Shown here: positions 49,846 to 60,461 of the stretch, piece by piece
Numbering within the stretch: position 1 is the first letter of the stretch
Layout: the number at the start of each line of letters is the position of its first letter
From: Rhizobium leguminosarum
GTDB taxonomy: Bacteria; Pseudomonadota; Alphaproteobacteria; Rhizobiales; Rhizobiaceae
Length of the DNA stretch: 64,000 nucleotides
Assembly (NCBI RefSeq): GCF_002953715.1
Contig: NZ_CP025012.1
Location: forward strand, 2,852,001-2,916,000
Direction of reading: 5' to 3'
Translations under genes and position numbers: made by a program
Notes under the pieces: model-generated
Seen by the model: only the letters and a program-made list of their open reading frames with translations
The model's database searches: none
Told to the model about the DNA's origin: nothing

Positions 49846-50019
49846 ATGACCGCCTCTCTCTCGCGCTTCGCATATAGCAGCCCGGTGCAGGCTGGCGAAC
49901 GCCAGACCGTGCGTCACGTGATCGGCGCCCGCCGCCCGCAGAATGAGGACAGCCTCAAGCTGCTCGGCGCCGGCCAGCGGGCCACGCGCCACAAGGGCGC
50001 CCTCAGCTACGCGTTCTAA
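49846..50019 (+). CDS. 57-residue basic small protein
   Basis: The ORF starts MTASLSRFAYSSPVQAGERQ and ends GQRATRHKGALSYAF. AGGA lies nine bases upstream of the ATG, making translation likely. The product is rich in Arg, Gln and Ser/Ala and has no membrane segment or signal peptide. I do not recognise a family; it lacks the Arg-rich motif of DUF1127 proteins, although such small proteins are often encoded just upstream of anti-SD small RNAs in alphaproteobacteria. It is directly followed (12 bp) by the candidate RNA. It is below usual gene-calling length. Protein reality is moderately supported by the ribosome site and the promoter. Confidence 0.6.
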   Translation: MTASLSRFAYSSPVQAGERQTVRHVIGARRPQNEDSLKLLGAGQRATRHKGALSYAF

Positions 50020-50030
50020 GCCTGAAAGCC

Positions 50031-50161
50031 AGTCCGTCTCCTCCCTCCCGGACCGGCCTATTGGAATGCAGTAGAGCCCGCTCGAGCGCTCCTCCCCTTG
50101 AGCTCGCGGGCATTGACCGGATAGACCGGTCTAAGGCGGTGCCATCGGCACCGCCTTTTTT
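50031..50161 (+). ncRNA. Candidate small RNA with two CUCCUCCC-loop hairpins and a terminator
   Basis: Hairpin 1 has stem GTCCG / CGGAC (50032-50036, 50049-50053) with loop TCTCCTCCCTCC. Hairpin 2 has outer stem GCCCGC / GCGGGC (50076-50081, 50106-50111), inner stem GAGC / GCTC and loop GCTCCTCCCCTTGA. Both loops contain exactly CTCCTCCC (50038-50045; 50089-50096), which is complementary to Shine-Dalgarno sequences. A strong terminator ends the region. This is the pattern of the alphaproteobacterial 'cuckoo'/CcsR and alpha-r14 RNAs. It may be its own transcript or processed from the mRNA of the 57-residue gene. Confidence 0.75.
50135..50161 (+). terminator. Strong intrinsic terminator of the small RNA
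   Basis: The perfect 9-bp stem GGCGGTGCC / GGCACCGCC (50135-50143, 50147-50155, loop ATC) is followed by six T. Confidence 0.92.
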
Positions 50162-50176
50162 GTTGTTTTAGGATCG

Positions 50177-50278
50177 GATGCATGCCGCCCAAAACTGTGC
50201 AGCGGTTTGGGGATAACGACATTGCATAAAAACAAGGACCTAACCGCGTTGCATGAATCAAATTCTATACGACACGCC
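50177..50278. repeat. Dispersed rhizobial repeat, family A (most complete copy)
   Basis: ATGCATGCCGCCCAAAACTG, then TGCAGCGGTTTGGGGATAAC and GACATTGCATAAA form an imperfect inverted pair (CCCAAAA / GGTTTGGGG). A-rich AAAACAAGGACC and the right end CGTTGCATGAATCAAATTCT follow, then ATACGACACGCCTT. It begins 16 bp after the small RNA terminator and ends just before the prmA stop. Confidence 0.75.
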
Positions 50279-51157
50279 TTAGGGTCGGTCGAAGTGGATG
50301 GTCACCCAGCCGTTGCGCCAGATGGTTCTGACATGGCGAAGCCTCGCGCCGCTATAGGCGGCAATCACCTTCCAGCGCTGCCCGGCAAGGATGCCGGAGA
50401 GAATGACCGATCCGCCAGGCGCAAGGTGCGTCGCAAGCTTTGGTGCCATGCGGATCAGCGGCCGGGCGAGAATGTTGGCGATGATGAGATCGAAGGGACC
50501 GTGCTCGGAAAAGGCCGTCGAATGAAAGCCCGGCGCGGTCCTGGTGACGATGCCCGAGGCGATGCCGTTGCGGCGCACGTTTTCGGCCGCCACCTTCGTC
50601 GCGATCGGATCGATGTCGGTCGCAAGCACTGGTATGTTCCTGAGCTTGCGCACCGCAATCGCCAGCACGCCGCTGCCGGTGCCGATATCGAGTGCGTTGC
50701 GGACCGGGCGCGAGCGCACCACGGAATCGATCACCTCGAGGCAGCCGGCCGTCGTACCGTGATGGCCGGTGCCGAAGGCCTGGCCGGCATCGATCTCGAT
50801 GGCGATATCGCCGGGGCGGACCTTGTCGCGGTCATGCGAACCATGCACCAGGAAGCGCCCTGCCCTGACGGGCTTCAGCCCCTCCAGCGATTTCACCACC
50901 CAGTCGACATCCGGGATGACTTCCCGCTGCAGTCGGGCATCAGGGAAAGAGGCCTTCAATGCATCTTCGACGCGGGAATGCACTTCAGCCTCGTCCTCGG
51001 CCATCATATAGATCGAGGCTTCCCAGATATCCTTCTTCTCATCGATTTCGGTGGTGCCGATGGCAAAGTCTTCTTCGCCGAAGACCGCGCTCAGAAGGTC
51101 GAGGATCTCTTCGGCCTTGCTTTCGGTCGTCGTCACGTAAAGGCGGATTTCACTCAC
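50279..51157 (-). CDS. prmA: Ribosomal protein L11 methyltransferase
   Basis: PrmA trimethylates ribosomal protein L11. The 292-residue protein has a substrate-recognition domain at the N-terminus (~1-95) and a class I methyltransferase domain. GTGHHGTTAGCLEVIDSVVR is the PrmA-specific motif, and ALDIGTGSGVLAIAVRKL is motif I, binding S-adenosylmethionine. DLIIANILARPLIRMAPKLA carries the NxL active-site region. The 3' end is bounded by the family A repeat. It lies 68 bp downstream of the Sco gene start region on the same strand and may share its transcript. Confidence 0.92.
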   Translation of the reverse strand: MSEIRLYVTTTESKAEEILDLLSAVFGEEDFAIGTTEIDEKKDIWEASIYMMAEDEAEVHSRVEDALKASFPDARLQREVIPDVDWVVKSLEGLKPVRAGRFLVHGSHDRDKVRPGDIAIEIDAGQAFGTGHHGTTAGCLEVIDSVVRSRPVRNALDIGTGSGVLAIAVRKLRNIPVLATDIDPIATKVAAENVRRNGIASGIVTRTAPGFHSTAFSEHGPFDLIIANILARPLIRMAPKLATHLAPGGSVILSGILAGQRWKVIAAYSGARLRHVRTIWRNGWVTIHFDRP

Positions 51158-51225
51158 GATAGGCGGTCTTTCCCGTTTCCGTTGCCCGCCATCGGTCGAG
51201 CCAACGCCCCGTCACGCTGAAACCA

Positions 51226-51828
51226 TCACCCCTTGTTGACGAGATTCTCCAGCTTCTTTACCGCCGTGTCCGGGTTTTCGCCATAGGCGATCGTTCCGGA
51301 AAAGCGCCCGGCCGAATCGAGCAGGAAGACCGAGGCGGTGTGATCCATCGTATAGTCGCCATTCGGATCCTTCTCGTCGACCGGCACCTTCTTGGCGTAG
51401 ACGCGGAAACCCTTGATAACCTCGGCGATCCTGTCAGGCGCGCCGGAAATGCCGGTGATGCGCTTGGAAACGTTGGAGACATATTCGTTCATGATCTCGG
51501 GAGTGTCGCGCTCCGGATCGACGGTCACGAAATAGGCCTGCAGCTTGTCGCCCTTCGGATCGACCTTCTCCATCCAGCCATTCAGCTCGAAAAGCGTCGT
51601 CGGGCAGACTTCCGGGCAATGGGTGAAGCCGAAAAACAGCGCCGTCGGCTTGCCGCGCAAAGCCTGCTCGGTGATCGGCTGTCCGCTTTGGGAGATCAGC
51701 GTGAAAGGCACGCCGAAGGGAGCTTCCGCCACCACATCCTTCGACTTCGTCAGGTTGAGCGTAAACGCTCCGAGAAACCCGGCCAGTATCAGGACACCGA
51801 CCCAGACGGCGATGCGGAATGTCTTCAT
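51226..51828 (-). CDS. SCO1/SenC family copper-chaperone/thioredoxin-like protein
   Basis: This 200-residue protein has an N-terminal membrane anchor (FRIAVWVGVLILAGFLGAFT) and a thioredoxin-like fold. The copper ligands are C71 and C75 (HCPEVCPTTLFELNGW) and H163 (DYTMDHTASVFLLDSAG). Sco proteins deliver copper to the CuA centre of cytochrome c oxidase. No oxidase genes are near. The ATG at 51828 is preferred (GAGG nine bases upstream) over an ATG two codons earlier. Confidence 0.88.
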   Translation of the reverse strand: MKTFRIAVWVGVLILAGFLGAFTLNLTKSKDVVAEAPFGVPFTLISQSGQPITEQALRGKPTALFFGFTHCPEVCPTTLFELNGWMEKVDPKGDKLQAYFVTVDPERDTPEIMNEYVSNVSKRITGISGAPDRIAEVIKGFRVYAKKVPVDEKDPNGDYTMDHTASVFLLDSAGRFSGTIAYGENPDTAVKKLENLVNKG

Positions 51829-52152
51829 TGGCATGATCCTCGATCCAGGCGGATATCTGCTGCCCACCCCTTGCCCCGCGTGATTATAGCCTCGACCGGA
51901 CGCGCGCAATTCAAGAATATGTTTTCTGACTGGTGATAAATTGTCTCACCGATAGAAACTGCAACGGCAACGAAATCCGACCTCAGGAATCTGCGCGGAT
52001 CAAAAATGGCATGTTTGTGAATAGCTTGCCTTTAGAGCGACGGGTAATCTGAAAATACATATCGTTAGGAAAGACTTAAGCCGTCACATCTATATTTAAC
52101 AGCAGTTCTGCATCGCCTCTCCCGCCGGGGACAACTGGGAAGAATTCTGACC
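51829..52152. other. Intergenic region before cheW
   Basis: This AT-rich 324-bp gap contains no gene I can support. A TATATT word near 52091 could be the -10 of cheW, but no convincing -35 was placed. No repeat or hairpin with a T run was found. Confidence 0.35.
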
Positions 52153-52623
52153 ATGAACAACAATAACGCCATCAAGCAGTCGGGCGCTTATCTCGAAATC
52201 GTTTCGTTCCACCTGGGCGATCAGGAATTCTGCATCGACATCATGGCCATCCGCGAAATCCGCGGCTGGGCACCAGTGACGCCGATGCCGCACACCCCGC
52301 CCTACGTCTTGGGTCTCATCAACCTGCGCGGCGCCGTGATCCCCGTTATCGACATGGCCTGCCGCCTCGGCATGAAAATGACCGAGCCCTCCGAGCGCTC
52401 GGCGATCATCGTCACCGACATCGCCGGCAAGCTGGTCGGCCTGCTGGTCGAGCAGGTTTCCGACATGATGACCATCAAGAGCGAAGACCTGCAGCCGCCG
52501 CCGGAAATCATCCCGGAAGCCCAGCGCGCCTTCTGCCGCGGCATCGTCGCGCTCGAAAAGACCATGGTCTGCTTCTTGAATCTCGACACGGTCATTGCCG
52601 ACGAACTGACGCAGGCCGCCTGA
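52153..52623 (+). CDS. cheW: Chemotaxis coupling protein CheW
   Basis: CheW couples chemoreceptors to CheA. The 156-residue protein has the full two-barrel fold, with SFHLGDQEFCIDIMAIREIR at the start and PPYVLGLINLRGAVIPVIDM as the central motif. CRGIVALEKTMVCFLNLDTV closes the second barrel. It lies outside any chemotaxis operon, as an orphan copy. A good terminator follows. Confidence 0.93.
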   Translation: MNNNNAIKQSGAYLEIVSFHLGDQEFCIDIMAIREIRGWAPVTPMPHTPPYVLGLINLRGAVIPVIDMACRLGMKMTEPSERSAIIVTDIAGKLVGLLVEQVSDMMTIKSEDLQPPPEIIPEAQRAFCRGIVALEKTMVCFLNLDTVIADELTQAA

Positions 52624-52646
52624 GGGCTATCCATATCTGGCATTCG

Positions 52647-52673
52647 AAGGCCCGGCTCGTCCGGGCCTTTTTG
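52647..52673 (+). terminator. Terminator after cheW
   Basis: The stem AAGGCCCGG / CCGGGCCTT (52647-52655, 52661-52669) runs into five T (52668-52672). Confidence 0.88.
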
Positions 52674-52732
52674 ATTTTGCAATGGGCGAAAAAGGCAGGC
52701 GGCGCTCTTTCCAAAATCTCACCGCAGAAGGC

Positions 52733-53227
52733 CTATTGCGGCTTCCCATTCTTCCAGACAACGTTCTGCCCATAGAGCGGAATGGTCGAGATCGACATCT
52801 TCGCCGAACCGTCGGTCAGTTCGCGCGAATGGGCGAGATAGATCAGCGTGTCGTTCGTCTTGTCGTAAATGCGGTTGACGACCAGCGTCTTCCAGATCAG
52901 CGACATGCCTTGGCGGAACACCTCGCTGCCATCCTTGGACAGGTCGATATTACCGATCTCGATCGGCCCGGTCTGCCGGCAGGCGATGGAATTATTGGAT
53001 GGGTCCTCGAACCAGTTGCCGTTCTTGAACCGGTCGATCAGGCTGCGATCGAAATAGGTGACGTGACAGGTGATGCCCTTGACCTCAGGGTCGGAGACCG
53101 CCTCGACAATGATGTCGTTGCCGATCCAGTCGACCCCGACCTTGCCGACGACTTCGGCTGAGGCAGCACCTGCGGAAAGGACGGAGAAGGAAAAGGCGGC
53201 GAGGAGAAGATTGCGCAGTCTGGACAT
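52733..53227 (-). CDS. creA: CreA family protein
   Basis: This 164-residue protein has a cleavable signal peptide (MSRLRNLLLAAFSFSVLSAG ending ASA) and the CreA core, including IIVEAVSDPEVKGITCHVTY, then FDRSLIDRF and SNNSIACRQTGPI. The two Cys may form a disulphide. CreA is a periplasmic protein of unknown role in the catabolite-response region of enterobacteria. The ATG at 53227 begins the signal peptide and is chosen over an in-frame start 18 codons earlier. It is convergent with cheW. Confidence 0.88.
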   Translation of the reverse strand: MSRLRNLLLAAFSFSVLSAGAASAEVVGKVGVDWIGNDIIVEAVSDPEVKGITCHVTYFDRSLIDRFKNGNWFEDPSNNSIACRQTGPIEIGNIDLSKDGSEVFRQGMSLIWKTLVVNRIYDKTNDTLIYLAHSRELTDGSAKMSISTIPLYGQNVVWKNGKPQ

Positions 53228-53303
53228 GGCGGCTCCCTGAATAATCCGCATTTTAGATAAGCATGCACCCATGCTTTGCAAGAAATGGGGCTCGCTGTAG
53301 GGC

Positions 53304-53963
53304 TCAGCCTTTCCGGCAGGTGCAGGGCTCGTAGGCCCGCGCAGTCAGCCGGCCGGGCCTCATGCCGATCAGCGCCGGTATCGCGTGAACGGCGTTGGCC
53401 TTGACGGCTTTCGCCATCTCGATCGCCGCGGCCGCGCAGACCACAGCATCCTCGGCAGCGTTGTGGTGCACGAAACGCAGGCCGAGATGCTCGGCGATCA
53501 GGTTCAGCCGGTGCGACAGGAAATGCGGCCAGATTCGCTGCGCCATCTTTAGGCTGCAGAGATAGGTAAGCTCCGGATAGGATTGCCGGTAGAGATCGAG
53601 GCTCGCCCGCCAGACGCTGAAATCGAAGGCAGCATTGTGCGCGATCATCGTCGCGCCGCGAAAATCTTCCTCGAACTCGTCCATCACCTCGGGAAACTCG
53701 GGCGCATCTTCGACATGCTCCGGCCGGATGCCATGGATTGCGATGTTCATCCCGGAAAAGCGCATCTCCCGCGGCCGGATCAGCCGCTCCTCGACGCGCG
53801 TCACCCTGCCCTCCTCGATCCAGGCAAGGCCGACGGAGCAGGCGCTGCCGCGCTGTTCGTTCGCCGTCTCGAAGTCAATCGCGATGGTCTTCAAATCAGC
53901 AACCCGAATCGTTTCTTCTGGCACAGGAATACCGCCCCGCTTCCGGCCGCGCAAATTCGACAC
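53304..53963 (-). CDS. DEDDh-type 3'-5' exonuclease (DNA polymerase III epsilon-like)
   Basis: This 219-residue protein has the DnaQ-like exonuclease motifs. Exo I is AIDFETANEQRGSACSVGLA (D30, E32). Exo II is HNAAFDFSVWR. Exo III is VHHNAAEDAVVCAAAAIEMA (the His and Asp of DEDDh). A C-terminal RPGRLTARAYEPCTCRKG tail holds two Cys. It resembles a stand-alone polymerase-III-epsilon-like exonuclease rather than DnaQ itself, since it lacks the polymerase-binding region. The actual substrate is unknown. Confidence 0.85.
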   Translation of the reverse strand: MSNLRGRKRGGIPVPEETIRVADLKTIAIDFETANEQRGSACSVGLAWIEEGRVTRVEERLIRPREMRFSGMNIAIHGIRPEHVEDAPEFPEVMDEFEEDFRGATMIAHNAAFDFSVWRASLDLYRQSYPELTYLCSLKMAQRIWPHFLSHRLNLIAEHLGLRFVHHNAAEDAVVCAAAAIEMAKAVKANAVHAIPALIGMRPGRLTARAYEPCTCRKG

Positions 53964-54177
53964 GACGCATGGTTGACTTTTTAACCCGCATATCGAAACT
54001 TGCCGCCATGATCGGTTCAGTAACCATGGCAGCGCTTATCCATCACACCACGACCCTTGAAGGGTACGCGGGAGCGATGGCGCGTTAGCAGCGATCCGAT
54101 CATCATCCCGAAACCCTGCCGAGGCGAGCAGGGTTTTCGGAAACCGGCTCTCCTCCCGACACCGATGGAGAGCATGA

Positions 54178-54714
54178 ATGTCCGAAAACGAAGAGAATGA
54201 ACCTCGCGGCCGAGCGCGCCTGCCGGATGGTGTCCTCGTGCGCGCCGTCCGCCTGTCCGATGCGGAGGAGATCACCGATCTCATAAATCTGCCGGGCTAC
54301 CGGGCCGGCACCTTGCGGCCGCCCTACCAGCCGGTCGAGGAGGTTCGCAAACACATGGAAAACCCGTCGCCGGGCGCGCTCAACCTGGTCGTCACCAAAG
54401 CTGGCAAGATCGTCGGCAATGGCGGCCTCAACCGCCTTTCAGGCCGTAGGCAGCACGCCGCCAGTATCGGCATGGGTGTGCATGACGACTTTACCGGCCG
54501 CGGCTTCGGACGGATCCTGCTCGGGGCGATGGTCGACGCTGCCGATGACTGGCTCGATATCAAACGGCTGGAACTGACTGTCTACACCGATAACGATGTC
54601 GCCATCGGCCTCTACCGGAAATTCGGTTTCGAACAGGAAGGCCTGCTAAGGGCTTTCGGCTTTCGATCAGGGGAGTATGTCGACGCCTATACGATGGCGC
54701 GGCTCAGGCTATGA
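54178..54714 (+). CDS. GNAT family N-acetyltransferase
   Basis: This 178-residue protein has the GNAT fold, with the acetyl-CoA-binding motif A in HDDFTGRGFGRILLGAMVDA (R/GxxGxG/A type). It contains LVRAVRLSDAEEITDLINLP near the N-terminus and YRKFGFEQEGLLRAFGFRSG near the end, a pattern resembling PhnO/YhhY-like and RimI-like transferases. Substrate unknown. It is convergent with ligA, whose coding end lies 31 bp away. Confidence 0.9.
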   Translation: MSENEENEPRGRARLPDGVLVRAVRLSDAEEITDLINLPGYRAGTLRPPYQPVEEVRKHMENPSPGALNLVVTKAGKIVGNGGLNRLSGRRQHAASIGMGVHDDFTGRGFGRILLGAMVDAADDWLDIKRLELTVYTDNDVAIGLYRKFGFEQEGLLRAFGFRSGEYVDAYTMARLRL

Positions 54715-54745
54715 GAAAACGGGCTGGCGGCTTGCCGTCAGCCCC

Positions 54746-56908
<2,163 letters not shown>

Positions 56909-57029
56909 TCACTCCAGAGAATCTGGTCAGAAAATCTGGATTGTTTTTAGAGCAAAATTGCCGGATGAAAAGAGAGGCCGCGGTCCTTCGAAAGGAAGAT
57001 CGGTCTACCCGGCCCATTGTCTACCCGGC

Positions 57030-57557
57030 CTATTCCCAATCCCTGGCATTGCGCAGCCGGATGCCGCTGACATGCAGGCTGGTGCTCCAGAGGTTCTTCA
57101 ACGGCCGCAGGCTATCGACCAGCCGAAGCTCCACCCCGCGCGGCGCAAATTCCTGATCGAGCCGCAAGATGGTGGTCCTCTCCATGGGAATGACGCGTCT
57201 GCGGGCTACCCACATGCCCGCATCATCCAGATTCTCGAAGTCCTCAGTCGGCATCTCATAGCGATGGATCGTCTCTGCCGAAAGCCTTTCCAGCCACTGG
57301 CGCTCGATAAAGGCCGCAGCCCGCCGGTCGCCGAGCCAGTGCCGCCGCTCCGTCTCCAGCGTCTCGGGTTTCGCCCATAGCAAGATGCGGGGGCAGTCAC
57401 GTGGAAAGAGATACATGAAGTCATGATCGGCATCGATTGCCCAGACGAGCGGACCGTTCAGCCATTCCCGGCCGGGCGCGCGGGCGGAGGGAATGCGAAC
57501 CGGGCGTGGCTCGAACGCTACGATACCGGGATCGTCGCTGAAATGGAAAAGTCGCAT
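57030..57557 (-). CDS. DUF6886 family protein
   Basis: This 175-residue protein starts MRLFHFSDDPGIVAFEPRPV and has WAIDADHDFMYLFPRDCPRI and LVDSLRPLKNLWSTSLHVSG. It matches the DUF6886 family (HFSDE-type start; SLRPLKNLWSTSLHVSGIR is the conserved end). The function is unknown. It lies between recN and ligA on the same strand and appears to be a stable passenger of this region. Confidence 0.8.
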   Translation of the reverse strand: MRLFHFSDDPGIVAFEPRPVRIPSARAPGREWLNGPLVWAIDADHDFMYLFPRDCPRILLWAKPETLETERRHWLGDRRAAAFIERQWLERLSAETIHRYEMPTEDFENLDDAGMWVARRRVIPMERTTILRLDQEFAPRGVELRLVDSLRPLKNLWSTSLHVSGIRLRNARDWE

Positions 57558-57655
57558 GACTTGAGCTCGCCGCCGATCCGGAAGCTTCAGCGCATATCGC
57601 GATGCGCGGTGATTGTCATCCCGCCGGCCCGGGCGGAAAGAGCATCGGAAGAAAA

Positions 57656-59329
57656 TCAGCCGTTGCCGGCCAGCAGCCGCTTCGCCGCCGCCCTCGCCTC
57701 TTCGGTCACCGAAGCCCCGGCCAGCATACGGGCGATCTCCTCGGTGCGGTCCTTCTGCGCCATCGTCGCGACGCGGGTGGCGATCTTTTCCGAACCATCG
57801 GCCGCCGGCCCCTTGGAGATCAAGAGATGCGTGGCGGCCCGCGCCGCGACCTGCGGCGCATGCGTAACCGACAGCACCTGCACCCGCTCAGACAGCCGCT
57901 TCAGTCGCTGGCCGATCGCATCGGCCACCGCACCGCCGACGCCGGTATCGATTTCGTCGAAGACCAGCGTCGGGGCCGATCCGCGATCGGCGAGCGCCAC
58001 CTTCAGCGCCAGCAGGAAACGCGAGAGTTCGCCGCCCGAGGCGACCTTCATGATCGAGCCTGGTCGCGTGCCCGGATTGGTCTGGACATGGAACTCGACG
58101 ACGTCGATGCCCTCGGCGAGCGCCTCCCCCGCATCCGTGCTGATTTCGACCATGAAACGGGCGCGTTCGAGCTTCAGCGCCGGCAGCTCGGCCATGACAG
58201 CCCCGGCCAGCGCGGTGCCGGCATGATGGCGCTTGTCGGACAGCGCGCGCGCCGCCGCATCGTAATTTTCCCGCGCCAGGCCGACCTCGGCTTCGAGCCG
58301 CGCAAGCCGCTCCTCGCCCGCGTCGAGATCGGCAAGATCGGCGATCATCCGCACGGCAAGCGCCGGCAGCTCGGTGACGGGCACGGAATATTTGCGCGAG
58401 GCGGCCCTGAGCGCGAAAAGCCGCTCTTCCACCCGCTCCAGCTCTCTCGGATCGTATTCGGTCTTGCGCAGTGCCGCCTCGACTTCCATCTGCGCGTTGG
58501 AAAGCTGATCGAGCGCGGCATCGAGCAGCATCACGGTGTCTTCGAGCAGTCCCGGCGCCTCATGGCTCTTACGCTCCAGCCGGCGCACCAGCGAGGCGAT
58601 ATGGGGCACCGGCGAGCCATTGCCGTTCAGGAATTCGGATGCCTCGGCGATATCACCGGCGATTCGCTCGGCCTTCATCATCTTCTGCCGGCGATCGGCG
58701 AGTTCTTCCTCCTCGCCATCCTGCGGCGAGAGCTTCTCGAGCTCCTCGACCGACGAGCGCAGATAGTCAGCTTCGCGCGCCGCGCTTTCGACCTTCTCCC
58801 GGTGCTTCTTCAGCGTCCGCTCGCTGTCGCGCCACAGGCGATACAGCCGGGAGACCTCCGAAACCTCATCGGTGAGGCCGGCAAAGGCATCGAGCAGAGT
58901 GCGGTGGGCATTGGTGTCGACAAGGGCGCGGTCGTCGTGCTGTCCGTGGATTTCGACCAGCATCTGACCGGCCTGGCGCATCAGCTGCACGCTGACCGGC
59001 TGGTCGTTGACATAGGCCTTGGTGCGCCCGTCCGCCGATTGTTGGCGGCGGAAAATCAGGTCGCCCTCGTCATCGATGCCGTTTTCGCGCAGGAGTGTGC
59101 GGGCGCCGTGTTCCATGCCGACGTCGAACACCGCCGTCACCTGGCCTCTGTCCTCGCCATGGCGCACCAGGTCGCCGTCGCCGCGCCCACCGAGCGCCAG
59201 CGACAGGCTGTCGAGCAGGATGGATTTGCCCGCCCCGGTCTCGCCCGTCAGCACGGAGAGGCCGGTCTCGAAGGCAAGATCCAGCCGCTCGATCAGGACG
59301 ATATCGCGGATCGAAAGCTGGATCAGCAT
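57656..59329 (-). CDS. recN: DNA repair protein RecN
   Basis: RecN is an SMC-like ATPase acting in double-strand-break repair. The 557-residue protein has Walker A GETGAGKS (29-36), a long central coiled coil, and the C-terminal signature VASGGELSRFLLALKVALAD, then PTLVFDEIDTGVGGAVADAI as Walker B and LSVTHAPQVAARAATHLLIS as the D-loop/H-loop region. The ATG at 59329 is chosen as the normal N-terminus (MLIQLSIRD); a longer frame overlaps bamD. It is 5 bp from bamD and certainly cotranscribed. Confidence 0.95.
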   Translation of the reverse strand: MLIQLSIRDIVLIERLDLAFETGLSVLTGETGAGKSILLDSLSLALGGRGDGDLVRHGEDRGQVTAVFDVGMEHGARTLLRENGIDDEGDLIFRRQQSADGRTKAYVNDQPVSVQLMRQAGQMLVEIHGQHDDRALVDTNAHRTLLDAFAGLTDEVSEVSRLYRLWRDSERTLKKHREKVESAAREADYLRSSVEELEKLSPQDGEEEELADRRQKMMKAERIAGDIAEASEFLNGNGSPVPHIASLVRRLERKSHEAPGLLEDTVMLLDAALDQLSNAQMEVEAALRKTEYDPRELERVEERLFALRAASRKYSVPVTELPALAVRMIADLADLDAGEERLARLEAEVGLARENYDAAARALSDKRHHAGTALAGAVMAELPALKLERARFMVEISTDAGEALAEGIDVVEFHVQTNPGTRPGSIMKVASGGELSRFLLALKVALADRGSAPTLVFDEIDTGVGGAVADAIGQRLKRLSERVQVLSVTHAPQVAARAATHLLISKGPAADGSEKIATRVATMAQKDRTEEIARMLAGASVTEEARAAAKRLLAGNG

Positions 59330-59334
59330 TGGCC

Positions 59335-60180
59335 TCAGGAACCGAGAAGAAGTTTCTTGCCCGCTGCTGCGATCCACGAGCCCTTGTTTTCACGCGGCTC
59401 GGCACCGCCGCTCTGCAGCAGCTTGTAGGAATCAGCATACCACTGGCTGTCGGGATAATTGTGACCGAGAACGGCAGCGGCTGTCTGCGCCTCGTCGACG
59501 ATACCCATGGCGTAATAAGCTTCGACGAGACGCGCCAGCGCCTCTTCGATCTGGTTGGTATTCGGATATTTCTCGACGACGATGCGGAAGCGCGAGATCG
59601 CGGCGAGATATTCCTTCCGCTCCATGTAGTAGCGGCCGATCTGCATCTCCTTGCCGGCGAGCTGATCGCGCGAGAAGCGGATCTTGGCCTGTGCATCGTC
59701 GACATATTCGGAGTTCGGATAGTTGTCGATGACGGCCTGCATCGCCTCGATCGTCTTGGCCGAGGCGCGCTGGTCCTGCGTCACGTCGACGATCTGCTTG
59801 GAATAGGTGAGACCGATGAGATATTGCACATAGGCAGCATCCTGGGACTTCGGATATTGCGACATGTAGCGGTTGCCGGAAGCAAGCGCATCGTCCAAAC
59901 GGCCCTGGCGGTATTTGACGAAGGTGCTCATCACAAGCGCCTTGCGCGCCCATTCGGAGAACGGGTTTTCGCGGTCGATCGCGTCGAACTTGCGCGCCGC
60001 TTCCGCCATGTTGCCAGCCTTCATATTGGCAAGGCCCTGGGTGTAGAGCACGTCAGGCGGATCGGTTTCGAGACCGAGCTTGGTGATGTCGATGTCGGGA
60101 TCCGACTGGCAACCGGAGATCGAGGCACCTGCGCTGAGCACCAGAAGCGATGCGAACAAAGCGCGCGCTGTCTTCATCAT
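59335..60180 (-). CDS. bamD: Outer-membrane assembly lipoprotein BamD
   Basis: BamD is the essential lipoprotein of the beta-barrel assembly machine. The 281-residue protein has a lipoprotein signal peptide (ALFASLLVLSAGASISGCQS; lipobox ISGC) and about five tetratricopeptide-like repeats, with segments such as YTQGLANMKAGNMAEAARKF, AVIDNYPNSEYVDDAQAKIR and GRYYMERKEYLAAISRFRIV. It is cotranscribed with recN. The start codon is one of two adjacent ATGs at 60180 and 60177. Confidence 0.94.
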   Translation of the reverse strand: MMKTARALFASLLVLSAGASISGCQSDPDIDITKLGLETDPPDVLYTQGLANMKAGNMAEAARKFDAIDRENPFSEWARKALVMSTFVKYRQGRLDDALASGNRYMSQYPKSQDAAYVQYLIGLTYSKQIVDVTQDQRASAKTIEAMQAVIDNYPNSEYVDDAQAKIRFSRDQLAGKEMQIGRYYMERKEYLAAISRFRIVVEKYPNTNQIEEALARLVEAYYAMGIVDEAQTAAAVLGHNYPDSQWYADSYKLLQSGGAEPRENKGSWIAAAGKKLLLGS

Positions 60181-60408
60181 ACCTTCAGATCCTGCATAAC
60201 CCATTCGAAAGAACCCCACTGCTGCCGCTCTCTCCACGGCAGCCACGCCTCGCTGGCGTTTCTAGCCACAAATGTGCATCAAGAGCAACGCAATGATAAG
60301 GCATTAACGCATTTTTGTGGCAGCAGCCGCAGAATGATCGGCTTTTCAACTTCTTCCCGACCTGTGGCGGCCAAGCATCGGTCTATTGCCGCAGACACGG
60401 CCGGACAT

Positions 60409-60437
60409 AAAAAAACCGCCTCCGGGAAAGAGGCGGC
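60409..60437 (-). terminator. Terminator of lpxC
   Basis: On the minus strand GCCGCCTC / GAGGCGGT (60416-60437, 7-nt loop) is followed by seven T. It separates lpxC from bamD, so bamD-recN has its own promoter in the next ~200 bp. Confidence 0.85.
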
Positions 60438-60461
60438 CTGGTCTTGAGAATATGCTGGAGG

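Noticed and set aside
57602..59428. A 608-residue open frame opposite recN
   Set aside because: Antisense to a complete RecN; no recognisable motif.
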